Shown one piece after another: positions 1-11,512 of a stretch of DNA of 64,000 nt; position 1 is the first letter of the stretch, and the number at the start of each line of letters is the position of its first letter. The notes beneath the pieces are model-generated. The model ran no database searches and was not told where the DNA came from. It saw only the letters and a program-made list of their open reading frames with translations. Where the stretch lies: contig MU626292.1 in assembly GCA_025603075.1 (NCBI GenBank), forward strand, positions 62,001 through 126,000, in the 5' to 3' direction. The DNA comes from Neoconidiobolus thromboides FSU 785. Taxonomy: Eukaryota; Entomophthoromycota; Entomophthoromycetes; Entomophthorales; Neoconidiobolaceae. A program made the position numbers and the translations under genes.

Positions 1-1212
1 TGGTTGTTTTTGATTTATGTAGTTTTAATAAATTATTAAAATCGAAAATATGATGTTTTAAATGATTTTTTTATCGTCTTTGTTCTATTTTCATTTGTTA
101 TTTTTTTAACTTTTCTTTTGCAAAACTGGCACCTCAGATGGTCTATTAGCTATAAAAAACTGAATATTAAAGCCAGTAAACTTTAAAGGTTAAGTTGCTG
201 CAATGGCATCCCGGAGATAAAAGATTGATTTGAGTTGGTTCTTTCAAAAAAAGGAAACAAAGAACCAACGCAAAGTTCATCTCAATTTGTTCTCCAGAGC
301 GTTGGTACCAGATAGTCTATTTTCATTAAAAAATAAACTTTGTACAGTTAGTTTTTAAGGTATTATTCATGAATTTAGATTTTAATTAATGTGTTAAGTT
401 TTATTTTTTTAAATTCTAAGAAATCAAAGGCTTGTAAGTGTTTTATTAATAGATGTAGAATAAATGTAGCCATGACGTAAAGTGGTGGGTAGGGAGCGAA
501 AAAGCAAGGAGAAGAAGTAGATTATCTTTATCAGGTGTTTTGTTTAAAAATTTAATATGAATTAATATTTAAATTTAAAAAACTCTATCTCAGACTTTAA
601 CTCAACTTACTTGTAGAATAATTTGAATAAGCCTTTGTTGAAATTTACTCAATTATAACATAAAGACAACCCAGTATTCTATCAAATACTGGCTTTAAAA
701 TCGATTTATTTTAACAAAAATGACAAAATAAATAAAGCTCATTAACCTTTAAAGATACTATCCCAGTGAATTAACATCAAAAATCGTGCGTTATTATTTC
801 GATAGTAGTAAATATCAAATGGCTTCTACAATTCAAATCTACCTTTTAACTTTTATTTGGAAATGTAAGGTAACATTTCAGTTTTATTTATCTTCGGATC
901 AAATAACAGATTATTGATTAATTATGCTAAATATCATTGTTGAATATCATCTCAAAAATATCCTTTAATAACCTAAAAATATTAGAAAAATTACGGTAAA
1001 AAGCGAAGAAGATTCATTCCTATATGATATTTTAAATAAAACTTACTTCGTAGGTATTCTTTAACAAAAAGATATATATTTTTTATCTCAATAAATAACT
1101 TTATCTATTAGTAATAATCCAAAATATGTTCTATATTCCATAGGAAAAGATATTTTTGATTCCCAAATTACTCTTGGTTTATTAATATATATCCTTAGTT
1201 TAAACGAATTTT
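1..1212. other. AT-rich stretch without a recognised gene
   Basis: No coding sequence is supported here on either strand. The only structure that stands out is an 11-bp perfect inverted repeat (GTTGGTTCTTT at 234-244 and its complement at 259-269, 14-nt loop). The right part should contain the 3' untranslated region of the RPL18 gene. Confidence 0.5.
234..269. repeat. Short hairpin-forming inverted repeat
   Basis: The arms GTTGGTTCTTT and AAAGAACCAAC are perfect complements over 11 bp around a 14-nt loop. Purpose unknown; it may be chance, a hairpin in a transcript from the unsequenced neighbour, or a decayed fold-back element. Confidence 0.35.
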
Positions 1213-2130
1213 TTAGTTCTTGTAACCACGAGAAGCACGACGACCACGAGCCTTTTCGAACTTACGGCCCTTAGAACGGACAAATGGTCTAAAAATATTA
1301 ATAAAAATTACAGTATATAATGAAATGTTCTTACTTAGCATGAGATTTAGGTACACCAGCAGCTCCGAAATGACGGACAGCTTCACGGGCGTTTTTACGA
1401 CCACGTAAGAGTAAGCAGTTGTTTCCTTTTGGAGCTCTAAGAGCGAGTTGGTCAAAAGTAAGACATTCACCACCAGCCTTTAAGATACGGGCACGAGCAG
1501 TTTTGGTGAAGTTAAGAGCACAGACGGTCATCTTTGGAACTTCTGGAAGACGTTCGTCATTGGTGATGGTACCAACAACAGTGATGATCTTGTTATCAAC
1601 TTTTTTGGTGTGTTTAACAATACGAGAGATTGAAACTGGTGGACGATTGACACGGGACATAAAAAGACGTCTCAATACAACTTTGTTGAAACGAGAGTCA
1701 GTACGACGAGCTAAGAAAGAGTAAAGCTATTGATTTGCTTAATTTTGTAATGTTTTAATTTTAGTTTGTAAATTACCTTGACAATAAGTCTGAGATATAC
1801 ATTCTTGCTCTTTGGGGCAGAACGGTGGTTTTTCTTAACGTGATGCTTCTTGATGTCAATACCCTAATTATCATAATTTAATTTTCATCCTAACTAAAAT
1901 TCTATTTTTTTTTTGAGATTTCTGTTTTATTTGTTTTTTCAATGATATGCATCCATTAAAATTTCTGTCACATGAGCGTTGTGTTTGTTTATACTCCTTC
2001 TTATTTTATCGCTTTTCTCTACTCATTTTGAATTTTTTACGGATGCTGATCTTCATTGTTGATTTTCATTTTATTATCTCTTTTATTATTTGACGCAATT
2101 TTATCCCTTAAATTTTAAACAACATACCAT
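1213..2130 (-). CDS. RPL18: 60S ribosomal protein L18 (eL18)
   Basis: Cytosolic large-subunit ribosomal protein of the eL18 family. Exons on the minus strand are 1777-1863 ([11 protein letters not shown]...), 1335-1726 ([11 protein letters not shown]..., [19 protein letters not shown]) and 1213-1288 ([17 protein letters not shown], ending GYKN). Splicing joins SHAK to PFVRSKG in frame across a 46-nt intron and LRLIVK to LYSFLA across a 50-nt intron. The initiator Met is not in the second exon. The best candidate is an ATG-only first exon at 2130-2128 followed directly by GTATGT, giving a 264-nt first intron. The family is highly conserved and the predicted length (about 187 residues) is normal. 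It is divergent from the mitochondrial uS17 gene. Family assignment is very sure; the first exon is inference. Confidence 0.95.
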
Positions 2131-2400
2131 TTTAACTAGTTATTTGATCAATATAAGATCGAAGAGAAGTGTTCACTGTTTTGAATACTATTGCTATAAG
2201 GTCACCAAGTAATTTGGTATTTCATTGGGCCAAAGTTCATTAAAAATCCCACATATTTAGATAATCCAAATTCAAATCCAATTACTTCAAATTAAACACT
2301 CGTTCCTAAGGACTCTAAGTTAGACTTAACCAATGAGCTTAAAAGATTATCTCCAACCTAAAAAGTTACTAAACTGAAGAGAAATCTACAAGTTTTCAAA
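2131..2400. promoter_or_regulatory. Shared intergenic region between two divergent ribosomal protein genes
   Basis: About 270 bp separate the proposed RPL18 start (minus) from the mitochondrial uS17 start (plus), so both promoters must lie here or in the RPL18 first intron. I see no recognisable named motif. Confidence 0.4.
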
Positions 2401-2728
2401 ATGAAACAGAATTTAATCGGTTTAGTAGTAAGCACAGCTGCTCAAAAAACAATTAAAGTATGTGTACCAAGAGTTAAATTACATAGAATAGTTAAAAAGG
2501 TAATATGGTTTGATAGTAATTATATTTTTGAGTTTAATAATTATCTAGGAAATGGTAGTACACAAAAACTACGCCGTACATGATGAGCTTGAAAAATGTC
2601 AACTTGGAGATGTAGTTAGAATCCAAGCATGTCGACCAATAAGCAAAACAAAAGCGTTTGCTGTGGCTGAAATTGTCAAAAAAGCCGAAACTTATACAGA
2701 CCCAGAAAGTGGAGAAGTATTAAGATAG
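2401..2728 (+). CDS. MRPS17: Mitochondrial small-subunit ribosomal protein uS17m
   Basis: Bacterial-type S17 fold, OB-like rRNA-binding protein of the mitoribosome small subunit. Two exons, 2401-2499 and 2549-2728, flank a 49-nt intron (GTAATA...TCTAG). The spliced protein is 92 residues. It starts MKQNLIGLVVS, then shows SAAQKTI-like sequence (STAAQKTIKV) and, across the splice, the S17 signature HKNYAVHDE followed by LGDVVRIQACRPISKTKAF. These match the conserved 'YxxHDE...GDxVxIxExRPxSKxK' block of the family. Length is close to bacterial S17 (about 84 residues), so there is no long fungal C-terminal extension. The start is the first ATG and lies 270 bp from the divergent RPL18 start. Confidence 0.9.
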
Positions 2729-3612
2729 ATGTTTAAATAAATTTATGGATATTAATATTAGATCAGAGGTTTAATGAATAAAGACTATTTCACAGGTTTC
2801 ATATGTCCAGTTTTAGGTTTTTTTATTAATACCAGTATTATGCAAATATGTATTTAAACATAGTCATAGCAGGCTTTATATTATGAGCTTAGTTTGTTGA
2901 GTTTAAGTCACCTAATAAATGATGGCTAATTATAGTATTACTGTTACAAGTTTGTATATGACCTCCGGAAAATTATAATAAGACTTCTGTTCAACACAAT
3001 GTCCTTTATGGCCAACTTTAATAACGTTAATAAAGTTTTAGTATTACACATTATTGAATGAATCTTTCTGCTATATTCATACAAGACTAAATATGATTTA
3101 TCTCAGCTTAGTCTTGACTTTACTTGTAACGCTCTATTTTATTTAAAAAAACTGTATTTTAAAAGTTATGGAAGGAAATGTTTTTTGATTGTCAACTTAG
3201 CTATATTCTTTTAAAATTTTAAGCTCAAAAAGTGAACAAAAATTGAAATAAAAGAACACTTCCTATCTTTTTTGTTCACTAAGTTGAACTACAATAAATC
3301 TTCACCTTCTAAAGCGCGTTGTTCCTATTTCGCTATTACTTAACTGTGAATAATCAATATCTAAACCCGTTACTTGGTTCTAATAACGCAAGCTATCCTT
3401 AAACCCGCTTACAACCTATGAGCATTCAACTTCTTTTATATGCATTATTAAACCTAATCTACATTAAAATAATAACCTAAACACCAAAAAGTCCAATAAA
3501 AAACCTTTTAGCCAATGAAAATATGATTTTGAAATTGCTCTCCATAAATGGAAAGTTAGACGAATTTAAGATTTAAATTTGCTGTTTGATTTTGCTAAGA
3601 AAGATTGGAGAG
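2729..3612. other. Intergenic region between uS17m and the ULS1-like gene
   Basis: No gene seen. A nested fold-back lies at about 3191-3287: outer arms CAACTTAG/CTAAGTTG and inner arms AGTGAACAAAAA/TTTTTTGTTCACT. It may be a small decayed inverted-repeat element or a transcript hairpin. Confidence 0.4.
3191..3287. repeat. Nested inverted repeat (possible fold-back element)
   Basis: Outer 8-bp arms (CAACTTAG, CTAAGTTG) enclose inner arms AGTGAACAAAAA and TTTTTTGTTCACT, about 97 bp overall. Size resembles the other short inverted-repeat elements in the window but the sequence is unrelated. No clear flanking duplication. Confidence 0.4.
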
Positions 3613-6600
3613 ATGTACAATCAAAACGACATAATTGATTTGACTTTAGATAACGATGACCACACAATTTTAATAGAAGAGAGTCATGATCAGATGAGCC
3701 GGAATTCAACTGGGAGCTCTACTAAGGAGGTGGTGATTTCAGATAAGCAAGTCAATGTTATTGATCTTTGTAATACAGATGATGAAGAAATTAAGACAGT
3801 ATCTGATAGCTATAAAACTGTAGTAAGTATACATTAGCTTATTTTATAGCTAATAATTAAATTTTTAGCTTGATATATATAATAAAGCGACATTAAAAGA
3901 AAAGCTTTATGGACAGGATTCTCATCAGGCATCGCTAAGCAGAAATGTACAAAATACAGCGTATTTTTATTTGAGATATGGCTTTCTTAAGATTAATTGT
4001 ATAATAGTAATTTAGATTCAATAGTTGGGTACCAAAGTTCATCAGTGAACGGTACTTTTGGTCCTAAAATAAGTTATGGACTGGTACCCTTTGGACAAAG
4101 GTAGCTTTTGTTAACAGATTTGTTAAATATCTGATTCATTTTTTAAACAGAGGAAAGCTCAATCGCGACATGAATAAAAGCTCTAAACAAAAAAACTCAA
4201 CAGGGATCCAACTTACTTTCTTTGATCAGGCAAAATTAGTAAATGACAGAGAAGGGTTTTTAAAAGAACTTAAAGAAAGAGAAGAACAAAGTAAACTATT
4301 AATATACCTAGTGTATTTAATTATTAATAAGTTTAGAATATTCGATGGCCATAAGACCACAGGAAGATATGGAAAACATTTATAAATCCTTATTGACGGG
4401 TATTAATGAAAAAGTAAATCTTGAATTAACGAGAGAAGAAACACCCACATACTTGAACATAAAATTGTTGGAACACCAAAGGGTAGGGTTAACCTGGATG
4501 TTAAAAATGGAGAACAGTGACTTAAAAGGTGGTTTATTATCTGATGAGATGGGGCTTGGAAAAACAATTCAGTCTCTAGCCACCATTGTTAAGCAAAAAG
4601 AATCACCGATAATCCCATGTAGAACACTTATTGTAGCTCCTTTGGCATTGATTTATCAATGGCAGCAAGAGATTTTAGAAAAAACGAAAAAAGGGCTATT
4701 GAGGGTAGTGGTTTACCATGGCACTCAAAAAATAAAGAGCCCAGAGATATTGAAAGGCTACGATGTAGTTTTAACTACATATAGTACTTTAGCTAATCAA
4801 TATAAGCCTTTCAAAGAAGATCAGGACAAAGATATTCCCATATATTATAATAAGAAACAATATCCACTCTACACAATTAAATGGAATAGAGTTATCCTGG
4901 ATGAAGCACACACGATTAAGAATCGTAATACAGGTGGATCTAAAGCTTGTTGTGCTCTTAGGGCTAAGTACCGTTGGTGTTTATCAGGTAGTTGATGGTT
5001 TTATAGAAATAACACATGTATTTAATTTGTATTAGGCACCCCTATACAAAATAGTTTAGATGATCTTTATCCCATATTGAAATTTTTGAGAGTAAAGGTA
5101 ATAAGCTTTATTAATAAATAGATAAGATAGTTGATGATTATTCTTAGCCATATACAGATTGGTTTTCATTTAATAAGGATTTTAATCTCAATCCCAAAAA
5201 AAAACATTCAACTGAAAATTTTGTTAAGATTAGAACTATATTAGAAGGTAATAGTTTATACTCATTTGCTATCAAACTTGTAATTAGTTTAAAATTAGCT
5301 ATCAGCCTAAGGAGATGTAAAGATAGTATGATTGATGGAAAAGCAATTCTAAACCTCCCGGAAAAAGTACAAGAAACAGTAGAAGTTCTTTTTAGCCCAG
5401 AAGAAAAAAAGTATTATGAATCTGTAGAAAAGAAAACTCAATCGAAATATAACTCACTTCTTAAAAGACGAGTAAGACCAAGCATGATTGGTATTTTAGT
5501 GCTCCTATTGAGATTGCGTCAAGTTTGTACCCATCCTAAATTGACCATTGGTGATTATGAAAAAAATTTGGAGGAAGAAGCAATGCTGAATGAGATTGAT
5601 ACTGATCTTGATGAATTTAACAAAACTGGGATATATTTTCCTGCTGCTAAAAAAGCTATTAAAAAATGCCATATATGTAAAGAAAAGTAAGTAGAATACC
5701 TATAAGATTTGAAGGCAATTAATACCAATAACTTATAGGAGTGATGACTATGAGACAAATGAAGAATGTGAGCATAAAGTTTGTAAAGCATGTTTAAATA
5801 GTAATTTGTTAAGGGTTCATAATATATTATTATTAACTTGTATGAATTAGATTATAGAATGGTGTTAAATAGAACAGCATGTAGTAAATGCCAGTAAGTT
5901 CAATTCTATAAGGTTTTCAAATATTATTTATCATTTTAGTCATAAATCCAAAGTGTTAAATGACAAGAAAACAGGTATCATAACTAAAGATATTAGCTTA
6001 AATGGATTATCTTTAGATGATAAAAGCGATTTGGATCTAAATATGGACGATGGGGAAGAAATGTCAGAAGAAGACAAAAAAATGAATCTAGCGTTATTTG
6101 AATCCTCCACGAGCGCAAAGATCAATAAATGCGTTGAAATTTTGCATCAAATCAAGGCAAAAGATGGTAATAAAAAGACCATTGTTTTTACTCAGTTCAT
6201 AACTGTATTTAAAATAATGATGCCATTTTTGCTAGAAAATGGATTTACTTGTTTTACCTATGATGGCTCAATGAATATCAGTCAAAGGGAAAAATGTATT
6301 GATCAATTTAATAAGTACCCATCTGGGTGTATCTTGCTTATGTCTTTAAGGTGTGGTTCGGTGGGATTGAATTTAACTAGTGCCAATTGGTATGTAGCTT
6401 TTAATATGTTATTATAACTTTAGTAATGTTATTTAGTGTTATCTTTATGGATTTGTGGTGGAACCCAGCGATCGAAAACCAAGCTATGGACAGAGTAAAT
6501 CTATTCACCATTTAACAGGAGCAAATAATTTATTAATTTTTAGGTACATCGTATTGGACAGCGCTCAGGTGTTGAAGTATATAAATTAGTGGTCCCGGGT

Positions 6601-7287
6601 ACAGTGGAAGATCGCATATTAGCTTTACAGGAGACAAAGCAATCTTTGTTTGATGGGGCTTTTGGTAAAGATGGTATGGGTCAAAGCAAATCATCTAGAT
6701 TAACTCTAAATGATTTGAAGTTTTTACTTGGTGTTGGGACAAAACCTACAATTTCTACTAATAATAATACTAATAATACCCTCAATGAAAATGATATGAA
6801 TATACCTGGACACAAAATCTATTCTAGTAATCCGGATATACCTAGCCCTAATTTTATGGCTTCAGCTAGGGTTGTAACTAATCATAATAGTCCATATCAA
6901 ACTACTTCAGATAATATGAGTGAAACTTGGCCAAGGACTAATTCTGACAGCGTAATACGATTCAACTCAAATGTAATGTCAGGAACTGCTTCTAATAATA
7001 TTTTCCAGACTAATTCGAATCCTATAGTTGGGCCTAAAGATATGACAAATCCTAATAGTCTGTATCAAACAAGCTCAACCACTTCTGGAAATCATTTTAT
7101 TCAAGGAACTCAACAGTACCCGACTATGGCAAATAGCCTTAATCATGATGCCAATGGGATAGAATCGCTAGACACTTTAGGTCAGTTAAAGCGTGCTTAT
7201 TCTAACACTGAAATGAATGAGAGTATTGAGAAAGCGCAACCAAAAATGGCTAAAGCCAGCCAGGTTACAGTTATCGAGTTAGATTGA
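3613..7287 (+). CDS. ULS1: Uls1/Rad5-like Snf2-family ATPase with RING finger (SUMO-targeted ubiquitin ligase)
   Basis: Predicted Snf2-family DNA translocase and RING E3 ligase of the Rad5/Rad16/Uls1 group. Thirteen exons give about 960 residues: 3613-3822, 3869-3960, 4008-4100, 4151-4290, 4337-4987, 5036-5097, 5148-5247, 5299-5686, 5739-5800, 5851-5893, 5940-6389, 6437-6494, 6544-7287; all junctions keep frame. Motifs in order: Walker A DEMGLGKT, motif II LDEAHTIK, motif III LSGTPIQN; a RING inserted between the helicase lobes (CHIC...CEH..VCKAC...CSKC over exons 8-10); then VFTQF, LMSLRCGSVGLNLTSA, DLWWNPAIENQAMDR and VHRIGQ. The N-terminus has acidic-flanked SUMO-interaction-like motifs (IIDL at residues 7-10, ILIEE 19-23, VNVIDL 47-52), and the last residues are VTVIELD. 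This supports the Uls1/STUbL call over Rad16. Start is the first in-frame ATG; an upstream extension would need a TTG. The Asn/Ser-rich tail is probably disordered. Confidence 0.88.
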
Positions 7288-8062
7288 GTTGTTTGTTAAT
7301 TGATGTATTAAATAGACAATCTGTTTTGTTTTGGCTTTTTATTTTTAGTATGTATCCCTTTCGAATGATTTAAAAAGAGTAAAGGGTAGCGTCCGATAGT
7401 TGCTAAAGGCCAGACTTGTATAGTATAATTAATCTTTTAGGTAAAAACAGATCTAGTCTTTTGAAGCAAACCCTAAGTATTTTTGCATGAAATTATTTGT
7501 AGTAATAAAGTTATTAACTACGAATTTTATTATGTAAATAAAGCTGAAACAGGATTATTTAACAAACATAATTTTATTTTATATTTAAAAGAATTGATTT
7601 GTTTTCAAGATTCATTTATATTTTCAGAAACAGTTAAAACATTCAATGGTAGCTCTGTTAAAAAGCTGGATTTAACTATAATTAATTAGATACCCCTTTT
7701 GTCCAAAAAAAGATTTTTTATTAAAAATTATATAATGAAAGATAAACTCAATAGGAAAAATACCATCAAAGGTTTTAAAGCTACTAAAATAAATAAATGA
7801 AAAACTATCAAACTATATTACTAAATTATTTAATGTTAATAGTTTAACTTTAGTTTGTAAAAAAAGCATCCTCATATACTTAAACTAGATGCTAAACAAA
7901 TTCCTTTTAAACATGTTTATATAAAAAACATAACTGATCAGTTTCTTATTAATTATAAAAATCACTAGTTAATAAAGCTTAGGTTATCAACTTTAAAAAA
8001 TATATAGTTATTAAAAAGCTAAAAATAAAGATAATAATTTAATATCAAATTAGTTTAATATT
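7288..8062. other. Gene-poor AT-rich stretch
   Basis: Downstream region of the ULS1-like gene. A 68-codon open frame at 7483-7689 lacks an ATG at its start and resembles nothing I know, so I do not call it a gene. Confidence 0.4.
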
Positions 8063-8161
8063 GGGGATGTTTTTTTTGGCTTCATTATTTTTTCCATCTT
8101 TTAAGCGCTATTTGGGTAGAAAAATTGTTAGCAAAATTCTCAAATACAAAAATACATCCCC
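8063..8161 (+). mobile_element. GGGGATGT-family MITE-like element, copy 1
   Basis: About 99 bp from GGGGATGTTTTTTTT to ATACATCCCC, with inner arms TTTTTTCCA and the AAGCGCT centre that mark this family. Flanks are TATT/ATAT, an imperfect duplication. It sits 33 bp from copy 2 in opposite orientation. Confidence 0.75.
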
Positions 8162-8194
8162 ATATTATAAAGCTTTAAATTATTAACTTTATTT

Positions 8195-8292
8195 GGGGAT
8201 GTATTTTTGTATTTAAGAATTTTACTAGCAATTTTTCCACTTAAATAACGCTTAAAAGATGTAAAAATAATGAAATCAAAAAAAACATCCCC
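8195..8292 (-). mobile_element. GGGGATGT-family MITE-like element, copy 2
   Basis: About 98 bp, inverted relative to copy 1. Flanking 4-bp duplication ATTT/ATTT is perfect. Termini GGGGATGTATTTTTG and AAAAACATCCCC. Confidence 0.8.
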
Positions 8293-9044
8293 ATTTTTTA
8301 ATTTTAAGTTTGATTTTTATGTTTAAACTTGATTTTAAAATGTTGAATTTTATTTTTATTTTTGCATGAATTTAAAACTAGACTTTGGCCCAGACAGAAA
8401 AAGTATAAGGTGATTTTATCCTTGACTGAATTTTAAAGCTTTTAAATATAAACTGACTAATAAAAAGCTTAATTAAGTTTATTAATTATATGTATATTAA
8501 AGCAAAAATATAGTTTTTATAAATCAGAACTATAAAATTTACAACTTATAAAAGTTACATAATTATTTAAAAAATTGAAGTTTTATAAAATTTAAAAACT
8601 AAGAGTTATTAATGATAAATCAATTTAATACAAATAACTGTTTTTTATAATCTGTAGAAATTATTCTAGTATATAAAATATAAAACATACATATATATTA
8701 TTGCTTTTTAACTCTAGCTTTATTTAATTTAATCTTTTAATTATATTCAATTTTATACAAAAATAAACAAACTATAAAAGTAGTGCATAAACAACTGATG
8801 ACATATTTAAATAGATTGTTTTTAGGATATCAAATCATATAATTTTCTGAACTAAAAACAAAAGTAAAAATAAAAAAATATGAACTATGTATAAATTTTT
8901 TTTGTTATTTTCATTAGGGTTATAAATTATTTTTATTTTCAAATAAACTTAAAAATAAACTCTTATTTTAATCCTTACAAAACACTAAAAAATGGCATAA
9001 AAAGCAAATGATGAAAACAATAAAATCTATTTCTCTAAAAATTC
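8293..9044. other. Very AT-rich stretch upstream of WDR70
   Basis: No gene or clear repeat seen. Runs of A and T dominate; the promoter of the WDR70 gene should lie at the right end. Confidence 0.45.
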
Positions 9045-11346
9045 ATGGATTCAAACATTTCAAAAAATAATAACAAAAGCAAAAAGGGGTCTAAAAACAA
9101 TGAAAGAGATAGTAGAGAAGGCTCAATAGAGTCATCAGATTACCAACTACCACAAAGTTTTGGAAAAAAAGAAGAGAAAGTAGAAATTAATTTTAATCAA
9201 AATAAACGAACTGATAAAGAAATAAAAGAAACAAACATTCCAACTAAAAAAATAGAAAGTAGCGATGACTCAGACTCCAGCTCTGAAGAAGATGAAGACG
9301 ATTTACAACTCGACATTGCTGAACTCCCAATTACCCACGAAGCCACTTTGATGGGCCACGAAGGGGTAAGCCACATATCAAGTCAACAAATCACTATTAA
9401 ACTCCTATCTAGGCCGTTTCTGCTCTAAGCCTTGACCGTAGTGGGACTCGATTAATCAGTGGTAGCTACGACTCAAACATTAAATTATATGACTTTTCTG
9501 GTATGGACACAACCCAACGTAGTTTCAAAACATTCGAGCCAGTGGAAGGCCATCATATCCATGACTTAAAACACAGCCTGAGTGGAGATCTGTTTTTAGC
9601 AGTGACTAGTTGTAACCAAGTAAGATTATTTACAAGAGAAGGTGAGGAAAAAGGAGTATATGTGAAAGGGGATCCATATATCTTTGATTTAAGGAAGACA
9701 AATGGGCATGTAGCGAATTTAACTATGGTAGGGTGGCATCCATTTGAAAAGGACACATTTTTTACAGCGTGTAGGGATGGTTCTATCAGGTATGCAACAC
9801 TGCATTTTCAGTAGTAAAGTTTTTGATAAGTTTTAGGATATGGGACGTTAATACAAGACATAAGAGTAAGGATACTATATTATTAAACGGTAGAGGTAGT
9901 GGCAATCGACCAGCTATAACAGCAGCGGATTATTCTTTTGATGGGAAGTTAATTGCTGGAGGTAAGCAAATAGACATTACTAATAAATAAGCTAACTAAT
10001 TGATTAGCAAGTATCGATGGTGCCATTAACATCTGGCCAGCCAATGGACCGTATATAAGAACAAGTCATGTAAGTTAATTTATTGTTGAGCTTAATCATA
10101 TATATAAAATCTATTTAGTCAGTTAATAATGCCCACCAAATAGCTGCAGATACAAGTAGTATTTGTTTTTCAAAAAATAGTTATCATTTGGCAAGTCGAG
10201 GTGGAGATGATACAGTGAAATGTAATATTCAATATAACATAATATTTAAGTAAATAGACAATTAAAATATTCTTAGTATGGGATATACGTAGCTTTAAGA
10301 GCCCTCTTAAAGTGGCAGAAAATTTGCCTAATTATAACTCAGAAACAAGTTTGATTTTTAGTCCAGATGAAAAGTTCCTTTTAACTGGTAGATTTGATAA
10401 TAAACTATATTTTAGTATATACATTAACTATTTATTTAGGCACCGGAGCTGGTAGCGAAGATAGCTACGGTGAATTGATATTTTTGGATAAAACGAACCT
10501 AGAGCCCGTGAAAAGAACGAGTAAGTTCAGTAACAAAATAATGCTTTACATTGATTTTAATACAAATAGGTATCACCAAATCAAGTGTAATCAAAGTTTT
10601 ATGGCACCCTGGAATTAATCAGGTAAGTAGTTATGCCATTATTTAGAATGTAAAATTTTAAGCATAGCACTTTAGATTGTAACCGGAAGTGGAGATGGCT
10701 CCATTCATGTATTATTTGATCCCAATCGAAGTATCAAAGGAGCAAAATTATTCTTAAGTCGACAACCGCGTAAAAAGGATATTAGTGATATGGACATGAT
10801 GGGTCCAATCTTAACTTTATATGATGAGGAGCCTGAGCATCCTAACGCATCTAAGAATAGACTGAGAAAAGATCCCATCGCTACCAGAAGGCCAGGTAAC
10901 TATTAACTAGATCAATATAAAATAAATTCACTCATATGTTCATTAGATTTGCCTTCCACCGCACCTGGTAAGGGGATTAAAGTGGGCACCAACTATACCA
11001 ATCAGATGATGAAGCATCTTATTAAGGATACAACGAGAGGTAAGGAATAGACGTACAAAATATAAGGCATGTGTTAATTTAATTCGTTTAGATGAAGATC
11101 CACGTGAGGCATTATTAAAGTATGCTAAAGAAGCAGAAGGTAATCAATTTATCCATGTTTAAAAGTATTACTAACTGTTATATTTAGAAAATCCACAATT
11201 TGTTGGACAAGGTAAAACATCATTATATAATCATAGTAGCGGTATTAAAATTTATTTTAGCTTATTCAAAAACGCAACCTAAACCTATATTTGATGAGAG
11301 GAAAGATGAGATTGATGAGATAAGGGAAGTTAAAAGAAAAAAATAA
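9045..11346 (+). CDS. WDR70: WD40-repeat protein WDR70/GAD-1 homologue
   Basis: Nuclear WD40 protein of the WDR70 (gastrulation defective 1) family; animal and yeast members are linked to chromatin and DNA-break processing. Thirteen exons: 9045-9365, 9413-9789, 9837-9961, 10008-10069, 10119-10221, 10277-10387, 10440-10520, 10570-10622, 10676-10895, 10947-11039, 11092-11139, 11188-11211, 11261-11346, giving about 567 residues with every junction in frame. The first ~90 residues are charged and Ser-rich. The propeller begins ATLMGHEGAVSALSLDRSGTRLISGSYD and continues with IKLYDF, IRIWDV, INIWPA and VKLWDI blades. The post-propeller SRQPRKKDISDMD, the KNRLRKDPIATRRP block and the basic C-terminus are family hallmarks. 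Introns are 46-56 nt. Convergent with PHB2. Confidence 0.93.
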
Positions 11347-11512
11347 TTTAATAAAAATGGAGCTATTTCTTAAACGCTAGTATTAATTGACTATTTACAT
11401 TATTTCTGATAAGATTACATACCTTTTCTTTATCAAATTATGATACAAAATCTTTAAATCTTCAAAATTTCTTTATAATATTTACTTTTATTACGTTAAA
11501 GCCACATCAGTC

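Noticed and set aside
7483-7689. 68-codon open frame downstream of the ULS1-like gene
   Set aside because: Begins with TTG rather than ATG, has no recognisable family and lies in AT-rich sequence where such frames are common.
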